Part shown: positions 21,783-33,195 of the stretch, piece by piece
How the letters are laid out: every line of letters begins with the position of its first letter
Position numbering within the stretch: the first letter of the stretch is position 1
From: Asterias rubens
Taxonomy: Eukaryota > Echinodermata > Asteroidea > Forcipulatida > Asteriidae
Direction of reading: 5' to 3'
Length of the DNA stretch: 64,000 bases
Assembly: GCF_902459465.1 (NCBI RefSeq)
Contig: NC_047072.1
Coordinates: forward strand, 17,341,776-17,405,775
The notes under the pieces: generated by a model
Seen by the model: only the letters and a program-made list of their open reading frames with translations
What the model was told of the DNA's origin: nothing
Databases searched by the model: none
Translations under genes and position numbers: made by a program

Positions 21783-22530
21783 ATATATGGTTTTCAAAAC
21801 ACAAAATAAAAGTAAATGACCAAAAATATTTGTCCTTTGGACGACCACGAAAAGCTTTTTCGATTTAATTTTCAACACAATCGTGCCCGGAACGTAAACC
21901 TGAATTTCATGCAATATAGTTCTGACCGGTAAAATATAAAACAGACCAAACATAATTATTTGATTCTGACTGTCACCAAAACACCTACCAAGCTCAGCCC
22001 GATTTGCAAGCTTACACAACTCTAATCCTAGGTCAAACGTTGGCCATCATCCCGACCCTAAGTTTAAACCGGAAAATATTCTATTCTCTATAACCAGGCC
22101 CTTAATTTTACTGTACTCAATGGTACAAATCTGTTTTATTCTGTTTTTGTCAGTCTTGACGTCTAGAGAGGAACCCCAGAGAGTTTACAATACAACAGAC
22201 CCCAAAAGTTGACAACACTCGGGAAGAGGGTAGGTGGGAGTTGGGAAAAATTAATCCTAATTTTTGGTTTACTTTGCTTAACGAATACTAGATAGTATGG
22301 TTTCATTCCATGGCATGGATATGCGAGAACCATATATAATTTAATTATGTCAAGGTTCGGTAGAGAAATCATCGAAGAAGTGTGATGGCCAAGGTTCTGA
22401 TGAACAATGAAAAGGATTTTAGTGTTGTTGCCATGGGCAATCATCAATATTTCAGGCAACTGAAGTTACCTTACCAGAACATACTAGTCATGACCCAAGA
22501 TGTCAATATCTTCACGTTACTACCTCATAC
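21783..22530. other. Intergenic, no gene recognised
   Basis: Includes GATATGCGAGAACC and GGTTCGGTAGAGAAATCATC (22318-22375), a short dispersed repeat that recurs at 26797 and 43769. Confidence 0.5.
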
Positions 22531-22784
22531 AGTGTGCGTTCGTTTAGCTTCCCTGGGTCGACCCCGGTCTGCCCCGGTGCGTTCGAATAGCTTTGACGTC
22601 ATTCCAGGGGCTCACACGGGTCAGCCCCCAGTGCCCTGCTTGTGGAGTGGGTCACTTTGGGGCTGGCTCCAGGTGCATGACGTCACTACATGAGCGGTGA
22701 GTGATCGTTCGTTTACCTATTGTCAGTGGCTCACCCGAGTGAGCACCGCGGGGAAGTCCCAGGGAAGCTAATCGAACGCACCCA
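22531..22784. mobile_element. Palindromic MITE, family M7
   Basis: Ends are inverted: GTGCGTTCGTTTAGCTTCCC / GGGAAGCTAATCGAACGCAC. GC-rich body with TTTGACGTCATTCC and CCACAAGCAGGGC (complement). Copies at 31521 and 45541. Confidence 0.85.
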
Positions 22785-23298
22785 TACATTCCGTGGTTGG
22801 AAATGATCCATGCGAATATCTTGGAACCAAGACTATAGAGCAACAAACTGCACGTCTCGTGTATGTATCTCAGAATCTATCAATCTTTCATCTCGGTGAC
22901 TTCTAGAAATCAATGTTGCAATGATAGAGGTTGAATACTAATTAGCCTGTTGAAAACCACCTCGAGAGTATCCATCTGTGCGCTCGTCTTTTTTCACTGA
23001 TATATTTAAGGGATATTGTGCGAATGTATTTGTTCGCCTAACGCATTCTGCTACGACGTCACCATGACGTAATTGTTTTGCGTTTTGTATGTGTGTACTT
23101 AGTAATAAATAAATAAAAAGTGTATTTTCCATGCGTTTTTTCAAAAACACGATTGTCCGATTAATTTCAATTTACACATCTTATATTGAATTGAAAATAA
23201 ATTCAAAACAAGTCAGATTTTATTAATCGTTTATTCCAAAACATTAAACACAAATATTAAGTAGGATTTGAAACTTTGCATGGTGGAAATACGATATA

Positions 23299-23495
23299 GA
23301 AAGGTTTGCGGTAACACCATGTAATGACCATCTCTAATGAGTTCGGGGTGGTTCTGAAAAGAACCGTTGGTTTCAACTCGACGTTTCGATCAGTATGCTC
23401 TGATGAAACGTCGAGTTGAAACCAACGGTTCTTTTAAGAACCACCCCAACTCATTAGAGATAGTCATTACACGGTGTTACCGCAAACCTTTCTAT
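23299..23495. repeat. 197-bp near-perfect palindrome
   Basis: AGAAAGGTTTGCGGTAACAC at one end and its complement at the other. The inner arms hold TTGGTTTCAACTCGACGTTT and complement around a short GATCAGTATGCTCTGATG centre. It can fold into one long hairpin. A half copy is at 11862. Confidence 0.88.
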
Positions 23496-23543
23496 AACAA
23501 AAATATTAAAACATCGTCAGCAACAACAACGAATACTGAAACT

Positions 23544-23814
23544 TTAAAGGCAGTTGGTCGTCGGAGTTGCCAGATAACTATGAAAGAAAAAACACCCTTG
23601 TCACACGAAGTTGTGTGCTTTAAGGTCCTCTAAACTTGAGGTCTCGAAATTAAAATCGTGGAAAGTTACTTCTTTCTCAAAACCTGTGTCACTTCAGAGG
23701 GAGCCGTTTCTCACAATGTTTTATTCTCTAACCTTTCCCCATTACTCGTTACTAAGTGAGGTTTTATGCTGATAATTATTTTGAGTAATTACCAATAGTG
23801 TCCACTGCCTTTAA
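23544..23814 (+). mobile_element. M1 MITE, internally deleted
   Basis: TTAA at both ends. The left part jumps from GGCAGTT straight to GGTCGTCGGAGTTGC, losing about 90 bp. Confidence 0.82.
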
Positions 23815-24550
23815 CATAGAAATCCACTGCGTAGTGCGATGGTCAATCCGTGTTAGGGCGGTGAACCATACATTATAACCAACAAATAATTATTCGCCCT
23901 GATTATGATGAGGTGCACTTTAGGGGTCTCTTATTATTACTGAGGCAACACAGAAATCAATTGCGAATGGTCAATCGGTGTTTACAAGAAGGTCAAGCAT
24001 AAATTGATGCGTAATACCAACAAATATTCGGTCTGATTATTACGAGGTGCACTTAAGGTTTCTTAATACTCTTACTGAGGCAACACTAATGAATGTCACG
24101 AATAACTCACCGGTCAATTGAAAGGCCTAATGGAAAGTGCATTAATCCATCAACTTATTTCTTGTAAATTGAAGTGCCTGTGGCCATAATACAAATCAAT
24201 ATTTTTTACAGTTGTTCTTTGATCGTTTATGCCATTCATCAGTCCGCATGCTGCTGAAGCAGTTGTGTTCATTTTGGTATTCTAACCGAGGTTTGACGAT
24301 CGGCAACCTTTTTATGGTCTGAGCTTAAATTTTACTGAGGACAATCTGAATTCCTCAAGTTGTTTCTTCATGATGGTGTAACGGAACACTGGAGCAAGAG
24401 TCTAGCCCTCTCGTGTCTAACCTTAACCAGTGGTTATTGGTGCATAATACACACTGTGTGGACATGTGATGCACAAGGCAATGTGTGTGGACATTGTTAT
24501 ACTTGGAAAGCCTAAAAAATGATGCTGTTAACTCGAAGATACTGTCAGAA

Positions 24551-24612
24551 AATCCTCTTTGAGACATTTCCCTGTTGCAAAAGATCGATCGCCCAGTTGA
24601 AGTTCACCTATA
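24551..24612 (+). pseudogene. GPCR relic: only the last codons remain
   Basis: The GPCR4-like leader (GATACTGTCAGAAA) runs directly into AATCCTCTTTGAGACATTTC, CTGTTGCAAAAGATCGATCG and CCCAGTTGAAGTTCACCTATAG, the last ~20 codons of a GPCR4-like gene. About 900 bp of coding sequence is missing. The join is at a short A-run shared by both sides, as for an end-joining deletion. Confidence 0.88.
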
Positions 24613-25130
24613 GCATTATATGACAGTTATTGTAGAGATAGTATACTTCAACATGTTAAATCATTATTAATTCAAAATACGCTCAGAAAACAATTCTTTT
24701 GTTGCTTTAAGGCACTTAACACGTTTTCTAATTGTCAAAGACTAGTATTCTATAATAAAATAATTGTTAGCATAAAACGTACTTAGTTACGAGCAATGGA
24801 GAGCTGTTGGTAGTACACAGTAAGCAAAAAATAGAGTGCGCCCTCTCCCTGCTGAAAGCTAAACTAAAAACGTTACAAAGGTTGTGTATGCAAACTATTT
24901 TTTACCATAAATTTTGTATGACAATAATAAAATTGCAGCAGACACAAATAAGAATAAATATGCACTTGCTTTCACTACTTGCGTACATATTTTTTTGCGT
25001 ACATATACAAACATGTCACAAAATATAACAATCAAACACCGTAAAATAAACCTGATTTGTTTACTTGTTATACATTAGTTTAAATTATTATTTCGTAAAT
25101 ATATATATATATTGAAACCTATTGTTTGGT

Positions 25131-25448
25131 TTTTAAAGATGTTCTTGGTACTCACTGTGGGTGCAAGTAATATTTTATTTTGGCTTTAGAGGTTTTTTTG
25201 TCAGGTTCTGAGGATCAGAACTTAGCCTTGTTCGATTTGTCAATTAACCCATCTCTCTGACATTCCGCCTGTAAAACCGCAAATTAAAACAACTTTTTTG
25301 GCACTACCGAGACAGAATGTTTACGATATTGATGATAATGAGGCAAAATATACTGTTATAATACGTTACGGAATGGTCACAAATCCACATCAAGCGAGTT
25401 TTCTCCATGTTGCTAGAAAACTTACGATTCTTCGTTTACTTCACGTAA
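25131..25448 (-). repeat. 3' flank copy of PAN-F5/8C gene A
   Basis: GTTCTTGGTACTCACTGTGG GTGCAAGTA and GAATGGTCACAAAT match 20010-20400 downstream of gene A. Similar text lies before genes B (33.9 kb) and C (38.2 kb). Confidence 0.75.
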
Positions 25449-25602
25449 TCTACTGACAGCTAAGCAGCTCGAAACGCAGTAGGGCGTAGTGCTCTACCGG
25501 CTGGTTCCAAACCCCTCGGTAAAGACCACTCACACTATTGGATGCTGAAACCTCAAGAAACATCTCAAGCAAGAGGAAAATCAAACCACTCAAGACGGTC
25601 AT
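25449..25602 (-). pseudogene. Deleted PAN-F5/8C gene: exon 4 tail fused to exon 1
   Basis: CTGACAGCTAAGCAGCTCGA AACGCAG is the end of exon 4. It is followed at once by TAGGGCGTAGTGCTCTACCG, which is the middle of exon 1, and on to the signal peptide start. Exons 2 and 3 and most of exons 1 and 4 are gone. The start codon context reads GGTCAT, so ATGACCGTCTTGAGTGG remains. Confidence 0.85.
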
Positions 25603-26174
25603 TTTCTCACTCTGGCGTGAATTTAGAGCTGCCTACCCACACAAATTAATCTTCTTCCACCCGTAGTGTGCTACTGGAAAATCGTTTTTCATATTATTAA
25701 TCTGCAAGGGCAACTGGCCCATGCTAACGAAATATTCGCCCACTTTACGTCACAAAATCAATACCAATGCAGATTATAAACCACTGTAGTTAGCAAAAAT
25801 CACCTAACTTGCATTTTTACGTAATAATAATTATATACACACAAAATTTCTATTTTCTGTAATCCTTATTTGAAAACTCGGTTACCGACCTATTTTTTGT
25901 CAATATAATTTCCTAACCTTGATTTTAAATACACATAGTGATGAGTTAGTGTTGTGGTAACTTCTCATTCAAATAGTAAAATATTTCTGACTTGAAGCCC
26001 TTTTTACTTTTAGGCATCTGAAGGCACAACGATTTTTTGCAACAACGATGTTTTTTCTTTCAATTTCGATGGCCAATTGAGTCAAAATTTTCACAAATTT
26101 GTTATTTTGTGCATAACATTATGTTGGGATACACCAATTGAGAATACTGGTCATACCAAACGTGTCCAATGCCT

Positions 26175-26563
26175 TTAAAAGCCAGTGAACACTATTGGTA
26201 ATTGTCAAAGACCAGTCTTCCCACTTGGTGTATCTCAACATATGTATAAAATAACAAACCTGTGAACATTTCAGCTTGATTGGTCGTCAGAGCTGCGAGA
26301 TAACTATGAAAGAAAAAACACACCCTTGTCACACGAAGTTGTGTGCTTTCAGATGCTTGATTTCGGGACCTCAAATTCTAAACTTGAGGTCTTGAAAACA
26401 AATTTGTGGAAAATTACTTGTTTCTTGAAAACTACTCCACTTTAGAGGGAGCCGTTTCTCATAAAGCTTTATACTACCAACCTCTCTCCATTACTCGTTA
26501 CCAAGTAAGGTTTTATGCTAATAATTATTTTGAGTAATTACCAATAGTGTCCACTGCCTTTAA
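26175..26563 (+). mobile_element. M1 MITE
   Basis: Starts TTAAAAGCCAGTGAACACTA and ends GTCCACTGCCTTTAA. Its left TTAA is also the end of an older M1 remnant (about 26010-26178, ending CGTGTCCAATGCCTTTAA). Confidence 0.87.
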
Positions 26564-27140
26564 GCATTGTATTCACTCTTGAGTCTCGGAGTTTGTACCA
26601 GCATAGTATACCCCCAAATATACGTCACTCTAGGAATGGGCTCGTTGATGTCCAAGTAATTTCAAAATGGCGCCACGGTTCGACAGAGAATACAACGAAG
26701 CGTTTTAAATTTTAAAGAGTGTCCCCTAGCTTGGTTTACTTGTAATGAATAATAGTTTCGTTATTCTTCCATAATCATGATGGGAAATGCAGAAACAATA
26801 TGCGAGAATTTATGGGAATGCAATTGGTCGCTCGGTTCGCAAGAGAAACCATTACAGTTTGTAATTAATATTGGCCAATATTCTAAATAAAGGGATTAAC
26901 TGTAATTCAAAATGTACCGTACTCATTTCAAGCAACTAATTAAAATACAGACACGTACCATACTGGAAGAAGAAACCGCTAGCACACCCCAGTTTTGTAT
27001 TGTAGAATACATATTTCTTCGGTCTTGGCGACTTTAACAAAGGTTCAAGGTTGCGTAAAAGAAGAAAATTGAATTAGCAAAATCGAAACCCATCAAAAAG
27101 TCCGTCATACCACGAGGACAGATCACTTCGATTATAATAA
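26564..27140. other. Intergenic, no gene recognised
   Basis: Nothing coding seen. Holds another copy of the short dispersed repeat (ATATGCGAGAATTTATGGG, GGTTCGCAAGAGAAACCATT). Confidence 0.5.
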
Positions 27141-27299
27141 GGGAATCAATGTGTGGTGAAGAGGTTTTCAACTAGTGCAAACCCAACGAGGCCTGGTTCT
27201 TGATATTACCAAGACTAAGTCGAGGTAATTAAAAAAGAACCAGGCCTCGGCGGGTGTAAACCACTAGTTGAAAACTGAGTCAACACACTTTGATTCCCA
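27141..27299. repeat. ~159-bp palindromic element
   Basis: Inverted arms GGGAATCAATGTGTG / CACACTTTGATTCCC, TTTTCAACTAGTG / CACTAGTTGAAAA... and GAGGCCTGGTTCTT / AAGAACCAGGCCTC. Single copy in this window. Confidence 0.8.
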
Positions 27300-27794
27300 T
27301 TCATAAATACATTTTCGGTCAAAAAACATCAACACTTTTTGTCAAAAAGTAAAATAAATGCAGAAATTATAATTGTTAAATGATTTCTTTCAACACAACA
27401 CCCCTCCATCTATGAAATGGTAAGGCCCTCGGGTAGACAACTCCTTATAAGGGAATGCTGTACGCGTATCTGGTGATGTGGCACAACTGTTTCAGCCGTT
27501 GCTCTCGACCAATAGGAATGAAGAAACTGTCTTATAAGCACAGGTGCAAGCTCGCGTGTCACGCCCATGTTTCAACACTTTTTACTGTTCATTAACAAAG
27601 GTTTATACACACCCACGTGACGCGCTCTCCACCAATAGGAATAACGAAACCGTCTGAGGTATTTATGAATAAGGATAAGGCCTCACGTATGGATTGCCGT
27701 TTCACCGACTTTTCTGTTATCTAAAAAATCTCTATAGAGAACTATCCGATCCCTTTATTGTACACTACGAATTAGTTTACACAGAGATCAACTC

Positions 27795-28010
27795 TTAACT
27801 ATGGTCCATCATCATTCGGCAAGGACTTTCGTATATGGACGCCTCATCCTCAAATTGTAATGGTGGCGCACTCCTGGTGTCACCGCCATCATCTCTTTCA
27901 ATCGCTGCTATTCTCAGCTCTCCAATGCTTCTACTGCTCCACTTTATCACACTGTCTATCCAGTGCAGTTTGGGCAACCTCTGCGTCAAATTGTACCTGT
28001 AGACAGTCCA
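27795..28010 (-). mobile_element. Possible LINE reverse transcriptase fragment
   Basis: Minus-strand frame RLPKLHWIDSVIKWSSRSIG ending in ELRIAAIERDD resembles the RPxLRWxDxVxxDL...AAxDR motif near the C-terminus of many retroelement reverse transcriptases. Short and degraded; identity uncertain. Confidence 0.45.
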
Positions 28011-28116
28011 TCTATAACTGAGTCGGTATTAGACGTCCTGTCTCATCACATGCGTGCACCACTTATCTTTATATATTATTCTCCAACTAGTGAATGGCTT
28101 TCTTGTATAGATATTG

Positions 28117-28470
28117 TTAAAGCCATTATACACTTTCGGTAAACAGTATTGTCCAAGTCCCACACTTAGTGTATCACAAGTTATATATAAAACAACAAAC
28201 CTGTGAACATTGAGGCTCAATCGGTCATCGGAGTCGGGAAAACCCACTCTTGTTTCCGCGCGTTTCGCCGTGTCATGACATGTGTTTAAAATAAATCCGT
28301 AATTCTCGCTAACGAGAATTTATATTGTTTTACCGTTTTCTCAAAAAGTTAAGCATTTCATGGACTAATATTTCAAGAGAAGTCTTTCACCATTACCTTC
28401 TGTAAACCCTGTAAACTATTTGTAAATCTGTGGACTTTTTTTCTGTACCGAAAGGGTCCAATGGCTTTAA
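28117..28470 (+). mobile_element. Palindromic MITE, family M2
   Basis: TTAAAGCCATTATACACTTT at the left, CCGAAAGGGTCCAATGGCTT TAA at the right, TTAA at both ends. A central AATTCTCGCTAACGAGAATT palindrome. Copies at 30080, 33371 and 37629. Confidence 0.82.
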
Positions 28471-28586
28471 CAAACAACGTCAACCAGTGTTATCAGACAG
28501 ATCAACCTTAGACTGATACGTATCAACATATACTGGCTTTGATTATGGCGTGGTGTACTTAAGGACTTTCACAACATTGGTAAACA

Positions 28587-29100
28587 CAAGCCTAATGGAA
28601 AGCTGATTAATCCATCAACTTATTTCTTGTAATTGGCAGATCCCCTGCATAATTCATCTGAATATTTTTTACCGTAGTTATACATTGATCAGTCTGCCTG
28701 CTACTGCCAGTTGTGTTCACTAGGTGCAGTTTGAGGTGTGCACTTCTTCGACTTGATGGACTGAGCTCTAATTTCACTGAGGAGTCGAGGACTATCTAAA
28801 TTCTTTAAGTTTAGTCTTCATAAGGATCAGAACACAAGGGACAGAGTAAACACTCCCACGTTTATCTGTGAACAGTTGATGCTCATGACAAATTGTGTGG
28901 ACACATAGGCTATTCTTCGAAACTGATGTTCCTTTGAACTCGAAAAAACTGTCGGAAACATTCAACACTTTGTGATCTTGCTGAAATCTGCATGGTTGTA
29001 ACACGTGAAATCTGATATCATTGGAAGTTTCCCCCATTTCTCTCCAAAAGTGATATTACCGAAGATTGGATTTTGTAAACAACAAAGACCATTGAATGTT
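28587..29100 (+). promoter_or_regulatory. Conserved upstream block of GPCR5
   Basis: Shares AAGCCTAATGGAAAGC, TTAATCCATCAACTTATTTC and CAGTCTGCCTGCTACTG with the GPCR4 and relic leaders. Close to the start it has GAAGATTGGATTTTG, also found just before the GPCR1 start (minus strand). Confidence 0.5.
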
Positions 29101-30051
29101 ATGAATATGAACTCTACCTCCACAGACTCTGTGGGCCTGTCCCCAGTCCTCATCGCACTCCGTACTTGTTTCATCGCCATCATTGCACTGCTGATTATAT
29201 CTGGGAATATTCTTTCAATTGCCGTGACACGCCGTGTAACCAGCTTAGCTGACAGCACCAAGGTTCTGATGACATCACTGGCTGTGTCTGATCTCCTGGT
29301 TGGATTCTGTGCAGTAGTCAGTGTTGTTGCATCTGCTCTGGACAGCTGGCCTTTAGGTGATGTGGGCTGCGAAGTGGTCAGCATTTTGTCCTCAATATGT
29401 TTCTTAATGTCCTTACTGTCAATTGTTGGTCTTAACATAGAACGGTTTCTGGCTGTAACCCGACCTTACAAGTTTCCTGTGTGGTGTAGCAGATTTCGGA
29501 TCCAAACGGCCGTGATTTTCCAAGCAATTCTCAGTTTGTGTTTAAGTTTTGTCGCCAAATTTGGATTTAATGTTCCTCTACAATTTGATAATACTCTGCA
29601 AATTTGCGAGTATGTGAACACTCCACTTCTTATGCATATGAGTAACCTACTTATTATAGTTATAATTCCTACATTATTGATGTCATATATTTACTATCAT
29701 TTGATTAAGATCAGTCGCCAACATGAACAGCGACTGAATCAAAATGGCAACAATGAGGCAATCAATAATCATGACAACAAAGCCCTCAAGACATTCCTTG
29801 TTGTTACTTTGACATTTGCTGGATGCTACACACCAAATCTAACCTTGGAAACCTTGATGTCATTATCAGGAGTATCTGCTCCAGGTTGGCTGCAGTTTCT
29901 TTTTTTGTGGTTGATGGTCAGCAACAGTATGTTCAACGTCATCATCTACTGCCTCTTCAATAAGGTATTTCGTCAAACAGCTAAGAAAATTCTCTCAGAG
30001 AGATTCCCCTGTTGCAACAGATCGATCGCCCCAGTTGAAATTGGGTTCTAA
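29101..30051 (+). CDS. Class A orphan GPCR 5, intronless
   Basis: 316 residues from the first in-frame ATG (29101; MNMNSTSTDSVGLS). The open frame extends 32 codons further upstream but without an ATG, so that part is not counted. Landmarks: GN of helix 1, LAVSDLLVGF, VGCEVV, LNIERFLAVTRPYKFPVW, loop 3 ISRQHEQRLNQNGNNEAINN, CYTPNLTLE in helix 6 (Phe after Pro changed to Asn), NSMFNVIIYCLFN, CC tail. Loop 2 (VPLQFDNTLQICEYVN) and helix 5 are unlike the other copies. Same family as GPCR1-4; ligand unknown. Confidence 0.91.
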   Translation: MNMNSTSTDSVGLSPVLIALRTCFIAIIALLIISGNILSIAVTRRVTSLADSTKVLMTSLAVSDLLVGFCAVVSVVASALDSWPLGDVGCEVVSILSSICFLMSLLSIVGLNIERFLAVTRPYKFPVWCSRFRIQTAVIFQAILSLCLSFVAKFGFNVPLQFDNTLQICEYVNTPLLMHMSNLLIIVIIPTLLMSYIYYHLIKISRQHEQRLNQNGNNEAINNHDNKALKTFLVVTLTFAGCYTPNLTLETLMSLSGVSAPGWLQFLFLWLMVSNSMFNVIIYCLFNKVFRQTAKKILSERFPCCNRSIAPVEIGF

Positions 30052-30079
30052 TTGAAATCTCAATTAGGGGCAATTTTGT

Positions 30080-30467
30080 TTAAAGCAATTGGACACTTTC
30101 GGTACACAGTATTGTCCAAGTCCCACACTTCGTGTATCACAACTTATATATAAAAATAATAACAAACCTGTGAAAATTTAGGCTCAATCGGTCATCATCG
30201 GAGTCGGGAGAAAATAACGGGAAAACCCACTCTTGTATCCGCGCGTTTTGCCGTGTCATGACATGTGTTTAAAAACAAATTAATCCGTAATTCTCGCTAT
30301 CGAGAAATGGTATTGTTTTAATTAAAGTTTTCTCAAAAAGTAAAGCATTTCTTGGAATAATATTTCAAGAGAAGCCTTTCACCACCGTCTGTAAACCCTG
30401 TAAATTATTTGTAAATCTGTGAACTTTTTTCCTTTTTTTTCTGTACCGAAAGTGTCCAATGGCGTTT
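30080..30467 (+). mobile_element. Palindromic MITE, family M2
   Basis: TTAAAGCAATTGGACACTTT at the left, CCGAAAGTGTCCAATGGC at the right. It begins 28 bp after the GPCR5 stop and may supply the 3' UTR. Confidence 0.85.
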
Positions 30468-31520
30468 ACTTGTCGAATCAACTCTATAGGCACATGTTTT
30501 TTCATTAATGTGGTATTAACAAAGACCACCTTTGACGGTGTCAGCTTGCACATAACTTTCTTATAGTCGTCCAAATGTGTGTTAGCATTTGTTTTTTCCT
30601 ACCTTGTTGTATATGTTTTTTCCAAACTTTTGAAATAAAACGAACGAACGAACGCTTGAAGGGGTTTCGAGCAAACAAAATTAGCTTGAGCCTCAAACTT
30701 AATAGTTTGCACGCTCGAAATCTCATTGTTTAAGTGATTATACAAACTCAAAATATCGTTTGAAATTATTTTTGCGCTCGAAAAGGTCGATAATAATATC
30801 CAAACTAGCCTATTTTGAGCAAGCGAAATTATGATGAGTGTTCAAAAAAAATAATTAAAAACCTCGAATTTAATTTGTGTTCAGGATTTCATATTCGTGT
30901 ACTCGACAATCATTCTGAAGAATGGAGTTACGGTATGATTTCCTCCAATTCTTGTGATACACAATATAGTGCGCCACCTAGTGTGTGCCGACGGAGAGTT
31001 CATAATTCGCAGTGCACGGTGTGCAATACATCCGATCCTTCCGTACATGAACCGAAACTTCCGCGTTTGAAAACTTTAGTACATTTCTGTGTAGTAATTT
31101 TAAATACTCTAAATGTTTGTGTGCCTGGTCACAACATTATGTACGATTTAGTAGTGGTTCCGTTACTGATGAAAACCTTGCATGATGACTTTACTCGATA
31201 TTGAGTTCCTGCTTTTATCGGTACTCTGTTAAACTTTATTTAAATAATCAGTTGTGAGCTTTGTGCAGTAAAGACCAGAGTTAAAAATAAATAGAGTGTG
31301 ACTTCATTCCAGATTTCGACTCCATTTCAAGGTCCTTTGAGCTGATCAACTATTTTGTCATGCTCTCTAATCTATAAAGTCGGACTTGGGGGGTATTCCA
31401 ACTGAAAGATGCCGGGTTCTCACTGGAGGTACAAAACACACATCATGACAACTTAATAGCAGATACTCGCAACTAATTTAATCTTTACAAAAAGGCAGCA
31501 GTAGGCTCTACAAAATAATA
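30468..31520. other. Intergenic, no gene recognised
   Basis: A 129-codon open frame at 30815-31204 lacks an initial ATG and shows no domain. From about 31250 the sequence matches 45268 onward, so it belongs to a duplicated block. Confidence 0.5.
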
Positions 31521-31774
31521 GGGTGCATTCGATTTAGCTTCCATGTGTCTACCATGCGGTGCTCACTCGGGTGAACCCCCGACAAGAGCTAATTGAACTA
31601 TCAATCACCCTCTCGAGGTGACGTCATGCACGTTAGGCCAGCCCCAAAGTGACCCACTCCACAAGCAGGGCACCTGGGGCTGACCCATTGAGCCCCTGGA
31701 ATGACGTCAAAGCTATTTGAATGTACCGGGGGCAAGACCGGGGTCGACCCAGAGATTCTAATCGAACGCACCAT
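31521..31774. mobile_element. Palindromic MITE, family M7
   Basis: GGGTGCATTCGATTTAGCTT / ATTCTAATCGAACGCACC ends, with CACAAGCAGGGCACCTGGGG inside. Confidence 0.85.
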
Positions 31775-32215
31775 AGTACACTCAGAGTAATTTACAAACA
31801 ACATGACAATGTGCAGGTCAAGGGTCAAACTTCTACTGGACGCTACCGTACATACATTGTGACAATAAGCAAAATTCAATTCTCTCTCTTAAGTTAAATG
31901 TTCCTATGACCAAATGATTATCTACACAAAGCAACACGATAAATCTTTAAAAGTCTTTTGCGTACAATCTCCGTATAATTATACTTCTCTACTTTTATTG
32001 TAGGGGTCTTGATGTACACCTCTTTCGTTGACAGTTTTAAAAATACCATAAAACTTTAACAGTCCCCGTTTAAACAATAATATTGTATATAACTTGTGTT
32101 AATGTCTGAGTTAAAACAAACAAAATATCACTAAATAAATGTCAGTACCGATCCGAAAAAAAGAAGAATTTGTTTTTGTCTGGAATACTTTGGAAAATCA
32201 AGGGGAAAACAGAAT

Positions 32216-32500
32216 TATATTGTCGCGCTTATTTCCATTGCCGCAAATAAATTTATATACAAAATCTGAGTGTTATTAACGCGAACATTATGCAATTATT
32301 TAAAAAATATTGACAGAAATAATGCACAATAAAATTCATAACTCTTTTGTAATAATAATCTGTTTCCACTAAGTAAACTTCTGAAAAATCGCGGTTCAAG
32401 TTAAATTGCAGAGGAATATGTTGCCATGGTAATGAGAAACACCATTCTTTCTGGTCATGTTGCGTGACAAATGTCAATAACCATGCAGGCTGCAACCCAC
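32216..32500 (-). promoter_or_regulatory. Gene-deletion scar with orphan PAN-F5/8C promoter
   Basis: Up to about 32350 the sequence matches the 3' flank of genes D and E (CACAATAAAATTCATAACTC TTTTGTA). From 32351 it matches the 5' flank of gene B (ATAATAATCTGTTTCCACTA). The gene between is absent. The X-box-like GTTGCCATGGTAAT remains at 32420-32433. Confidence 0.75.
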
Positions 32501-33195
32501 TCTAAATATGCATTCACTAATTACTTTTCCCTAACTCTTTACTGAAATCAATTTAATTGATATTTCATTCTTTTTATGTAATGAAATGTTTAATGTTTTT
32601 TTGTAACTGTACATTTCGGCTTTTAGCCGCTGTATAAACGATGAATAATAATGAAGCCACCGCAAGCGTTTACTTTCTGCAATTTTGATGTTATTGTATT
32701 CTGAATGTTATACAGAATAATAAGACACACATAAAACATACACAAAAACAGATAATTGACTCTCAAAAAGTAACCTTTATTATGTAATGTCACGTGAAAC
32801 AAGGTGATGTGACTATGACGTCAGCTCTATTGTCCAGTAAAAAAAACTTCATAATTTTTTTGAAACGCATACAGCTTCCGAACCTTCGCTTTTAATATGA
32901 TCTCATATTATTTTCATCAGTGGTACGTGAATATTGTGTTCTTACATAAAAATACATAAACAAATAAAACACATTATAACAATTTAGAATGAAATATTGC
33001 AGTGTACGAAGATAAATAAATTAAATGGTTAATTGTAATTAGTGGTTATCGTAAGATGTTCCAAGCACGGTTTAAAAACATTTGAAAACTGTTAAAATGG
33101 GTTTTTCATCAATTCCTGTAAAATCTACTTAAGTGTTACACACCTTCTTTTGACGTGAACAAAAACAAAATTGATCTAATTTGTACGATGAAGGT

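Larger units (their letters stand above)
23255..24800 (+). repeat. Duplicated receptor unit lacking its receptor
   Basis: 23255-23290 matches the 3' flank of GPCR3 (GTAGGATTTGAAACTTTGCA), 23811-24550 matches the GPCR4 upstream repeats and leader, and 24551-24800 matches the GPCR4 3' end and flank. The whole is a copy of 15.46-18.15 kb with the coding region removed. Confidence 0.85.

Noticed and set aside
29005-29100. N-terminal extension of GPCR5
   Set aside because: The frame is open but starts at GTG; the first ATG is at 29101 and the paralogs support that start.
30815-31204. 129-codon plus-strand frame
   Set aside because: Begins with TTG, has no initial ATG in a plausible place, and shows no motif.
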